Shown: in pieces, positions 7,641 through 13,084 of the stretch
Layout of the letters: each line of letters starts with the position of its first letter
How positions within the stretch are numbered: the stretch's first letter is position 1
NCBI GenBank assembly: GCA_023440105.1
Contig: JAEXSY010000160.1
Location: forward strand, 1-13,084
From: Bacillota bacterium
Lineage (GTDB): Bacteria; Bacillota; Clostridia; Clostridiales; Clostridiaceae
DNA length: 13,084 nt
Direction of reading: 5' to 3'
Translations under genes and position numbers: made by a program
The notes under the pieces: model-generated
What the model saw: only the letters and a program-made list of their open reading frames with translations
What the model was told of the DNA's origin: nothing
Databases searched by the model: none

Positions 7641-9032
7641 TTAATTAGCATTTTTCATACAACGTCTTAAAATTACCTCTCCCGCAACTAAGGTAATTAT
7701 TATACCTACTACGATAAATCCTACACTCTGAACATTGAAAGGAGTTCCAGGAACCCATATAAATAAGACCATTGTTGCAAGTACTATAAATTCCCCAATA
7801 CGTACGAATAAAACTGCTAACCAATCTGGACCTGGGAACTTATAAGGACGTACTGTTGTTTTATCGGTCTTTCTAAGCTTTAAGAAGGCTTCAAAGTTTA
7901 ATAAGTAAGGGATAAGTAATAGGAAGCTTGTACAGGAGAATATAGCCCAGAACATTTGCTCAGCAGTTCCTGATAACATACTTGATGCTATAGTTACAAC
8001 GCTTGCTACACAGCCTGCAATCAGTAAACTACCTAATGGTGCTCCATTCTTATTTGTCTTTGCAAAAAATTTAGGCAATTCACCAGTTTCTGCTGTTTCT
8101 GCAGATACTCTACAAACTGTAAGAATCCACATCATACCCTGACATATTAAAACAGTTACAAATAGCATTCCTATAACGTATACAACTGCACTTAATATTG
8201 GACCATCTCCTAAACCTGTACGGAAGCAATCAATAACACCACGGATAATGCTGATATTATCTATAGGTAATACAATTAGCATAGCAAGTACAGTAACAAT
8301 ATAAAGACCACATACAAGAAGGCAATTTTTCAGTGCTGCCTTTGGTACGTCTACTGCTGGGTTCTTCATTGAAGAGCCTGCCGCAGACATTGATTCAAAG
8401 CCAAGAAAGTTATATATTAATGCAGGAATAAACACTATTGATTGGCCAAAGGTTGGCTTAAAGCTTGAAAGTGTAATCTTATTCGCTGTAACGCCACCAT
8501 TATTAACCAAAAATAGTACTGCAGAAATAACAAGTCCAGCGCCTAAACACAGCTTAACTATAGCACTGAAATTTATAATCTTTTGTGAGTTATCCATTGG
8601 CCTAAGAGCAATAGACACCATCAACCAAATTATCACTATATTAAAAAGCATTTTTGCAAAGTTGGATAATTCAACATAAAATACCTGGCAAAATACATTT
8701 ACTACAAGAGTTGCTACGGAAGAAATCCATATTGCATTACATGCCCAATAAATCCAACTAACTCTTGCACCCCACATTTTACCGTAAGCACGTTTAATCC
8801 ATGAATAGAATCCTCCATTTTCAGGATAAGCAGCCCCAAGCTCAGCAACAGTCAAGCTTCCAGGGAAGAAGAATAATGCACCAACAATTAAGTTCCATGT
8901 AACAGCAGCCGGTCCCATTGTAGCAACAGAAGCAATAGTATCAACGAAAAAAATAGCACATACTAATCCTAAAAGCATATCTTTTTGTGTAAGTTTACTT
9001 TCAGAAGCTACTGTATTTTCATTTTTGCTCAT
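7641..9032 (-). CDS. APC-family amino acid/amine permease
   Basis: This is a 463-residue integral membrane transporter of the amino acid-polyamine-organocation family, with about 12 hydrophobic segments. Typical features are the short hydrophilic N-terminus before TM1 (SKLTQKDMLLGLVCAIFFVD), the AELGAAYPENGGFYSWIKRAYG segment after TM2 (about residues 63-84), the FLGFESMSAAGSSMKNPAVD stretch around TM6 and the following loop, and SAETAETGELPKFFAKTNKNGAPLGSL in the later loop. Proton-coupled uptake or antiport of an amino acid or related amine is expected; the exact substrate cannot be read. The ATG at 9032 has a strong GAGGAGG seven bases upstream. It is the first gene of the minus-strand operon, and the LytTR two-component genes diverge from it, so it is the probable direct target of that system. 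The next gene follows after 41 bp. Confidence 0.9.
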   Translation of the reverse strand: MSKNENTVASESKLTQKDMLLGLVCAIFFVDTIASVATMGPAAVTWNLIVGALFFFPGSLTVAELGAAYPENGGFYSWIKRAYGKMWGARVSWIYWACNAIWISSVATLVVNVFCQVFYVELSNFAKMLFNIVIIWLMVSIALRPMDNSQKIINFSAIVKLCLGAGLVISAVLFLVNNGGVTANKITLSSFKPTFGQSIVFIPALIYNFLGFESMSAAGSSMKNPAVDVPKAALKNCLLVCGLYIVTVLAMLIVLPIDNISIIRGVIDCFRTGLGDGPILSAVVYVIGMLFVTVLICQGMMWILTVCRVSAETAETGELPKFFAKTNKNGAPLGSLLIAGCVASVVTIASSMLSGTAEQMFWAIFSCTSFLLLIPYLLNFEAFLKLRKTDKTTVRPYKFPGPDWLAVLFVRIGEFIVLATMVLFIWVPGTPFNVQSVGFIVVGIIITLVAGEVILRRCMKNAN

Positions 9033-9158
9033 AATAAGTCCTCCTCAAACATAATTTCGCAGTGTATCTATGAATATACTTATTTCATTTCCTCCCCCCA
9101 TCTCAATTCTAATACCACTGCTAGCGGTCTGCTTCTGCAGATGCTTATTTATGAGATG

Positions 9159-9187
9159 AGCATATCATCAATTATTTTTTTCATCTA
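9159..9187 (-). promoter_or_regulatory. Candidate weak promoter of the permease operon
   Basis: On the minus strand a -10-like TATGCT (9164-9159) lies 17 bp from a poor -35-like TAGATG (9187-9182). The pair sits about 14 bp downstream of the 21-bp direct repeats, a layout seen at LytTR-activated promoters with weak -35 boxes. It predicts a 5' leader of about 120 nt before the permease ATG. The boxes are weak matches, so this placement is tentative. A small perfect inverted repeat (GATGA/TCATC, 9155-9169) covers the -10. Confidence 0.3.
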
Positions 9188-9201
9188 TATTGTTAGCACA
9201 T

Positions 9202-9243
9202 GTGGGAACTTATAGCCCTTGAGTGGGAACGTGTAACCCTTTA
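9202..9243 (-). promoter_or_regulatory. Tandem direct repeats, predicted LytTR regulator binding site
   Basis: Two direct repeats begin at 9202 and 9223, exactly 21 bp apart. Each starts with GTGGGAAC and has the block CCCTT near its end; 17 of 21 positions agree. Read toward the permease operon, the cores are AAGTTCCCAC and ACGTTCCCAC, which share the [A/C]GTT centre of AgrA-type sites. A 9-bp repeat separated by 12 bp (21-bp period, two helical turns) is the established architecture for dimers of LytTR DNA-binding domains. A LytTR response regulator is encoded 125 bp away. The strand is given as minus because the site faces the permease gene. Binding itself is inference. Confidence 0.7.
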
Positions 9244-9301
9244 ATATTCTCCACTGGGCATTTCGTTTACATCAATGGACATTAAAAATACAGACTCAAA
9301 A

Positions 9302-9330
9302 ATGACTTTTATGTCGTTTTATGCTATAAT
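9302..9330 (+). promoter_or_regulatory. Promoter of the two-component system genes
   Basis: A perfect TATAAT -10 box at 9325-9330 lies 17 bp downstream of ATGACT (9302-9307), a 4/6 match to TTGACA. It is followed by a ~38-nt leader and a strong AGGAGGG (9354-9360) seven bases before the response regulator ATG. This looks like a housekeeping sigma-A promoter giving constitutive transcription of the regulator and kinase. Confidence 0.7.
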
Positions 9331-9367
9331 TTGCTTGAGAAAACGTAACCATTAGGAGGGAATCAAT

Positions 9368-10069
9368 ATGATATGCACGACAATCTGCGATGACAACCTA
9401 CTTGATATTCAGATTATTGAAAAAATCTTAAAAAGATTGGAGAATAAAGGTTATCCACTAGAAATCTCGTCCTTCATGAACGGTAAAAAATTAGCTGAGG
9501 AGGTAGCTAGCGGAAAGCGATTTGACCTTATTTTTTTAGATATGTGCATGAAGCCTATAGACGGTATAGAAACTGCAAAATTGATTCGTAAATATGATAA
9601 GGATGTATGTATATTTATAACTACTTCTAATATGAGCTATGCCATTGAAGGATATTCTATAAATGCATGGCGGTATTTTATGAAGCCTCTAGACGAAAAG
9701 TTACTAATAAAGGAAATTAAAGCCTTTCTTGATAGGAAAAAGGCTGAAATCGACGAAAAATATGTATTCAATACAGAGAAAGGAATTATCAGTCTTCCAA
9801 TAAAGGATATTTATTATTTCGAATCCTTTTCCCATACAATAGTTGTTCACACCAAAACTAATGACTACAATTTTATCGGTAAAATAAGTGATATTGAAGC
9901 ACAGCTATGTGACAAATACTTTTTTAGAGTACATAAAAGTTATTTAGCAAATCTCAAACAGGCATCAAAATATTATAAAGGTGTACTGTTTTTTGATGAT
10001 GAAAGCAAAATATATGTAAGTAAGCACAGAGCAAAAGATGTTCGCCAGCATTTTCTTGACTGTCTATAG
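9368..10069 (+). CDS. LytTR-family response regulator
   Basis: This is a two-domain transcription regulator of 233 residues. Residues 1-120 are a CheY-like receiver: acidic pair D8/D9 (ICDDN), phosphoacceptor D58 in DLIFLDMCM, the conserved Thr/Ser near 85-87 (ITTS) and K106 in YFMKPLDE. Residues ~130-230 are a LytTR DNA-binding domain, recognisable from DIYYFESFSHTIVVHT and the FFRVHKSYLANLKQ signature. Such proteins (AgrA, ComE, VirR types) bind direct repeats and usually activate a nearby operon. The cognate kinase gene begins 12 bp downstream, and a fitting repeat pair lies just upstream in front of the divergent permease operon. The ATG is supported by AGGAGGG seven bases upstream. Confidence 0.93.
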   Translation: MICTTICDDNLLDIQIIEKILKRLENKGYPLEISSFMNGKKLAEEVASGKRFDLIFLDMCMKPIDGIETAKLIRKYDKDVCIFITTSNMSYAIEGYSINAWRYFMKPLDEKLLIKEIKAFLDRKKAEIDEKYVFNTEKGIISLPIKDIYYFESFSHTIVVHTKTNDYNFIGKISDIEAQLCDKYFFRVHKSYLANLKQASKYYKGVLFFDDESKIYVSKHRAKDVRQHFLDCL

Positions 10070-10081
10070 AGGTAAAATAGT

Positions 10082-11446
10082 ATGAACTCATATGAACTTA
10101 TAACGGAATTTATTATTGCATTCTTTGAAACAATTACAATGCATATTTGCTTTATAACCTTTCTTGAACTAAAGGAAGAAAAAAACAAACAGTATTTTCT
10201 CTCTTTATTTGGCTACTTTTTAGGCTGTATCTTCACTGCCACAAATAATTTTTCTGTATACTTTGTCAGTATGTTTGCCTACAGCCTCTTTGTAATCCTT
10301 GTTATAGTTAACTATAAGAACAATCTCACCATTAAATTAATAGTATGTTTTATGTATCTAGCTCTAAACTACGGTTGTACTGTTATTTCCAGCACTATTC
10401 TATGGTGGAATGGAAGTAATCCATCAGTGGATAACTACCCTTTTACCTTGAAGCAAACCATTGTGTCTGAGATTCTTCTTTCATCGCTTTTGCTCTGCTT
10501 TATATTAGCAATAAAAACTCTTAAAAATATGAAAGATAAATATCCTAAATTTTTTCAATGGTTCTATAGTTTTATTGTCCCCCTTGCGATTTTCATTTTT
10601 ACACTCAGGGTCTTTTCATTCGGTCCTGCTGCAAATGTTGCTGAAAGCTACTTTGTATTTGAAATAAATGTGAGTGTTTTACTGATTCTCTCATCACTTT
10701 CTCTATACTTTTTGGCAGATCGTGACGGGACAATTGATGAAATAGAGCAAGTCCAAAAATATACTGATGAAATGTATAGCCTTCAATATAATTATTATCG
10801 TCAGTTAGATTCACAGCAGCGAGAAATATCAAGAATATCCCATGACATGAAAAATCATCTTAGATATATTCTCAATTTAATTGAAACGGGACATAAAGAG
10901 GAAGCTATTAAATATATTAATGAAATCAATAATGATGTAATCATGATATCAAAACGCTTATGTAATTCTGGAAATTCCATGATTGATGCAATACTAAATT
11001 ACAAGCTTTTTTTAGCAGAAGAAAATGGTATTAAGGTAGATTGTCAGGCAGTGCTTCCTCCTCAGATTAATATTAATAATATAGACCTCTGTATCATCCT
11101 AACTAATCTTATCGATAATGCCATTGAAGCCTGTGACAGAATAAACGACTCTATAATGGAAAAGTTCATTTCTATTGAAATGAACATTAAAAAAGGATAT
11201 TTTAGTATTGTAATTATAAATACCTACAACGGTGAAATTAAGGTTAAAAATAATGTTTTAAAGTCCTTAAAAGAAGAAACAACTTTTCATGGAATAGGAC
11301 TTTCTAATGTTAAGCAGATTATAAAAAAATACGATTCCTATTTTAATATTGATTATACTGATACAATATTCTCTGTAAAGGTACTGATTTCCATTGATAA
11401 GAATGACGGTGAACAAACTCAGGTTAACTTTCATCGCCAGCTTTAG
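10082..11446 (+). CDS. AgrC-type (HPK10-like) sensor histidine kinase
   Basis: This is a 454-residue membrane sensor kinase paired with the preceding LytTR regulator. The first ~212 residues contain about six hydrophobic segments and form the sensing domain. A coiled linker (about 213-250) follows. The phosphoacceptor is H254 in ISRISHDMKNHLRYI, the SHDMKNH form seen in AgrC-like kinases. The GHKL ATPase has its N box at TNLIDNAIEAC (about 341-351) and a G box in FHGIGLSNVKQI (about 402-413). A classical second glycine box (DxGxG) is not obvious, which is normal for this class. The signal is unknown: this class often senses peptides, but no peptide precursor or processing gene is visible here, so a small molecule handled by the permease is an alternative. 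The start ATG has AGAGG nine bases upstream. The gene is visibly more AT-rich than the atp genes. Confidence 0.92.
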   Translation: MNSYELITEFIIAFFETITMHICFITFLELKEEKNKQYFLSLFGYFLGCIFTATNNFSVYFVSMFAYSLFVILVIVNYKNNLTIKLIVCFMYLALNYGCTVISSTILWWNGSNPSVDNYPFTLKQTIVSEILLSSLLLCFILAIKTLKNMKDKYPKFFQWFYSFIVPLAIFIFTLRVFSFGPAANVAESYFVFEINVSVLLILSSLSLYFLADRDGTIDEIEQVQKYTDEMYSLQYNYYRQLDSQQREISRISHDMKNHLRYILNLIETGHKEEAIKYINEINNDVIMISKRLCNSGNSMIDAILNYKLFLAEENGIKVDCQAVLPPQININNIDLCIILTNLIDNAIEACDRINDSIMEKFISIEMNIKKGYFSIVIINTYNGEIKVKNNVLKSLKEETTFHGIGLSNVKQIIKKYDSYFNIDYTDTIFSVKVLISIDKNDGEQTQVNFHRQL

Positions 11447-11493
11447 TTTAATAATGCATTTTCTTAAAGCATAGTTTCCTTTAGAAGATATCT

Positions 11494-11515
11494 AAAATGG
11501 GCTGTCGCATTTTTT
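11494..11515 (+). terminator. Candidate intrinsic terminator after the two-component genes
   Basis: A stem AAAATG/CATTTT (11494-11499 with 11508-11513) encloses an 8-nt G/C-containing loop and merges into a run of six T (11510-11515). The stem is AT-rich and short, so it is weak. Because the left arm gives TTTT on the other strand, it could also act for nagA arriving from the right. Another small inverted repeat (TTTAGA/TCTAAA, 11480-11496) sits directly before it. Confidence 0.4.
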
Positions 11516-11547
11516 GTAAATAATCGAGAAGCCTCAGCAACACCTTA

Positions 11548-12735
11548 TTACTGTAGTGTATTCCTAAGAATCCGACCCTTTACCATTACAAGGTCAATAG
11601 CTATATCATCATCAAAGATAACTATATCTGCATCCTTTCCTTGAGTTATAGAGCCTTTTCTATCATCAATCTTAAGGAGCTTAGCAGGACTTAAGGTCAT
11701 CATTTTAACCACTTGGTACAGTGGGGCATCTGTAAGCTCATGCATAGTGCGTATCAATCGATCTGCTGTAGCGGTGCTTCCTGCAAAGGCAGTTCTATCA
11801 AGGAGCTTTGCCACTCCATCCTCCACTATTGTATCCATACCCTTGTCCTTATTACCCAGTTTATAATAACCATCAGGCATTGCTGCAGCTCTCATAGAAT
11901 CTGTTACCAGGCAGATGCGGTCTGCTCCCTTTATCTTATAGATTAATTGAAGCAGTTCCTTGGGTAGATGCTTTCCATCGGCTATAACCTCCACGTAGAG
12001 ATCATCCAGTAAATAGCCTGCTTCAATTGCCCCCGCAACTCGGTAGGCATTAATTCTCTTCACACCGGACATTGCCGAATAGAAATGAGTCAAGGCAGAT
12101 ATTCCATTTTCATAAGCTCTGAAAACCTGCTCACAGCTAGCATCGGAATGAGCAAGAGAGCTAATTATTCCATGTCTTCGAAGGGATTCTAGAAATGCAT
12201 CTGCTCCTTCTAGCTCAACGGCAAAGGACCATCTTAAAATCCTATCTGTTCTTCTTAGAACCTCTTCATACTCTTCTGGATTCGGGTTACGGAGATACTT
12301 GGGGTCCTGTGCTCCTCTCTGTTCATAGGTAAAATATGGTCCCTCCAGGTGAAGCCCCAGTATATTAGGCATGTCCTCTCTCTGTAAGTCCACCTGGTTA
12401 AAGAGTTCCACAAAGGAAAGGAGAGATTCCTTAGTACTGGTTATTGTGGTGGGAACTATAGAGGTTGTTCCATGCTCCATATGGGCCCTGCACCCCTGAT
12501 AAATAGCCTCCAGGGTACCATCCATAAAATCAGCATTCCCAGCTCCATGGGTGTGTATATCAATAAAGCCTGGAGAGAGATATTTATTTTTAATATCTAT
12601 CACTTCTTCACAGGGTTCATCAATAGACGTTCCAAAAGAAACCCTATCAATAATTCCTTCCTTTACTAATACTTCTCCTGGATAAATTCCTGTAGGAGTA
12701 ACTATCCTGCAATTTATAAACTTTGTTGAAGCCAT
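11548..12735 (-). CDS. nagA: N-acetylglucosamine-6-phosphate deacetylase (NagA-like)
   Basis: This enzyme removes the acetyl group from GlcNAc-6-phosphate to give glucosamine-6-phosphate and acetate in the cytoplasm. The 395-residue product is the usual length. Amidohydrolase landmarks are H61/H63 in PGFIDIHTHG, E131 in LHLEGPYF, H196 in LAHSDAS, H217 in ALTHFYSAMSG, H256 in VIADGKHLP and D279 in CLVTDSMRAA. AFAGSTATADRLIR and the C-terminal GSITQGKDADIVIFDDD also fit NagA. Several positions differ from the commonest versions (THFYSAM for THLFNAM, AHSDAS for GHTNAS, ADGKH for ADGIH), so this is a divergent branch and a related amino-sugar phosphate is possible. The ATG is preceded by a near-perfect AAAGGAGG. 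It follows an AGE-family epimerase gene by 41 bp, which supports an amino-sugar (ManNAc/GlcNAc or sialic acid) catabolic operon. Confidence 0.88.
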   Translation of the reverse strand: MASTKFINCRIVTPTGIYPGEVLVKEGIIDRVSFGTSIDEPCEEVIDIKNKYLSPGFIDIHTHGAGNADFMDGTLEAIYQGCRAHMEHGTTSIVPTTITSTKESLLSFVELFNQVDLQREDMPNILGLHLEGPYFTYEQRGAQDPKYLRNPNPEEYEEVLRRTDRILRWSFAVELEGADAFLESLRRHGIISSLAHSDASCEQVFRAYENGISALTHFYSAMSGVKRINAYRVAGAIEAGYLLDDLYVEVIADGKHLPKELLQLIYKIKGADRICLVTDSMRAAAMPDGYYKLGNKDKGMDTIVEDGVAKLLDRTAFAGSTATADRLIRTMHELTDAPLYQVVKMMTLSPAKLLKIDDRKGSITQGKDADIVIFDDDIAIDLVMVKGRILRNTLQ

Positions 12736-12776
12736 TATATTCCTCCTTTCTTACAAATGTATTCAGCTTTTCTCGT

Positions 12777-13084
12777 CTACTTATATAGTTCTACTATCTT
12801 AATAAAGTTTCTAAGAATATGGAAGGGATCCTTAACAGGAAGGGCTACAACCTTTTCCTCAGGGCTTCCATCTCGCTTTCTAATTTGAATCCATTCCCCC
12901 AGCTCTCTATTAGGGAAGGTATCAAATATATATTTATATGCCCTCTCATATCTCTCTAGCAGGTCTTCTTCTCCAGTGAGCTCATAAAGATATAGGAAAA
13001 GATATAGAGTCTCTGAATGTGGCCACCAAAGCTTCATATCCCAGGTATCACGAATTAGAGCTTCAAAGGCGCTATCTCCAAAGC
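12777..13084 (-). CDS. AGE-family (N-acylglucosamine 2-epimerase-like) protein, C-terminal fragment
   Basis: The reading frame is open from the right edge to the TAG at 12777-12779, so this is the last ~101 residues of a longer gene. An internal Met at 13037 is not the true start, because FGDSAFEALIRDTWDMKLWW continues into it from the edge. The sequence KLWWPHSETLYLFLYLYELTG, the GEWIQIRKRDGSP segment and VKDPFHILRNFIKIVELYK match the C-terminal (alpha/alpha)6-barrel of the AGE family, including the W.H.E and PFH..R positions near the active site. Family members interconvert N-acetylmannosamine and N-acetylglucosamine, or epimerise other sugars such as cellobiose. The nagA-like gene downstream favours the amino-sugar role, but the specificity cannot be settled from this fragment. 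Confidence 0.83.
   Translation of the reverse strand, partial: FGDSAFEALIRDTWDMKLWWPHSETLYLFLYLYELTGEEDLLERYERAYKYIFDTFPNRELGEWIQIRKRDGSPEEKVVALPVKDPFHILRNFIKIVELYK

Noticed and set aside
7629..7646. Inverted repeat CTAATT/AATTAG between the permease and amidohydrolase genes as a terminator
   Set aside because: The stem is six A/T-dominated pairs without a T-run, and it overlaps the permease stop; more likely chance in AT-rich DNA.
9045..9101. 18-codon leader ORF on the minus strand before the permease
   Set aside because: Its ribosome binding site is poor and the frame is short enough to occur by chance; kept only as part of a low-scoring leader observation.
1..13084. CRISPR arrays, tRNA/rRNA genes, insertion sequences
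   Set aside because: No regularly spaced repeats, no transposase-like frame and no recognisable tRNA or rRNA sequence were seen on either strand; the only clear direct repeat is the LytTR pair.

Overview
The window looks like a chromosomal segment of a low-to-moderate GC, anaerobic Firmicute (Clostridia; a Lachnospiraceae-like organism is my guess). The grounds are strong AGGAGG-type ribosome binding sites, frequent GTG/TTG starts, AT-rich codon use, an AgrC/LytTR-type two-component system, and a divergent NagA next to an AGE-family epimerase. Genus cannot be set from the sequence alone.

Region 1 (1-4326, minus strand) is most of an F1Fo ATP synthase operon in the order atpB-atpE-atpF-atpA-atpG-atpD; atpD runs off the left edge. 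There is no separate atpH (delta) gene. Instead the alpha subunit carries an N-terminal extension of about 80 residues that reads as the C-terminal, b-binding domain of delta. The delta N-terminal helical-bundle domain appears to be absent. This covalent delta(CTD)-alpha fusion is the most striking observation here. The c subunit lacks the classical Na+-coordinating residues, so the enzyme is probably H+-coupled.

Region 2 (4339-9032, minus strand) is a three-gene block immediately upstream and co-oriented: an APC-family amino acid/amine permease, a YtcJ-like amidohydrolase (amidohydrolase family 3), and an NhaC-family antiporter. The antiporter stop codon is only 12 bp from the atpB start and I see no terminator between them. 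The ATP synthase genes may therefore be read at least partly from the same transcript as this transport/hydrolysis module.

Region 3 (9033-11446) holds a 335-bp divergent intergenic region followed, on the plus strand, by a LytTR-family response regulator and an AgrC-type histidine kinase. The intergenic region contains a pair of direct repeats with a 21-bp period (17 of 21 positions identical), the spacing expected for LytTR dimers. They lie upstream of the permease operon. The simplest model is that the kinase senses a compound (perhaps the permease substrate), and the regulator binds the repeats and activates permease-amidohydrolase-nhaC, with possible read-through into atpBEFAGD.

Region 4 (11548-13084, minus strand) is an unrelated amino-sugar catabolic block: the C-terminal part of an AGE-family (N-acylglucosamine 2-epimerase-like) gene entering from the right edge, followed by a nagA-like deacetylase gene. 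It converges with the two-component system across a 101-bp gap containing a weak candidate terminator.
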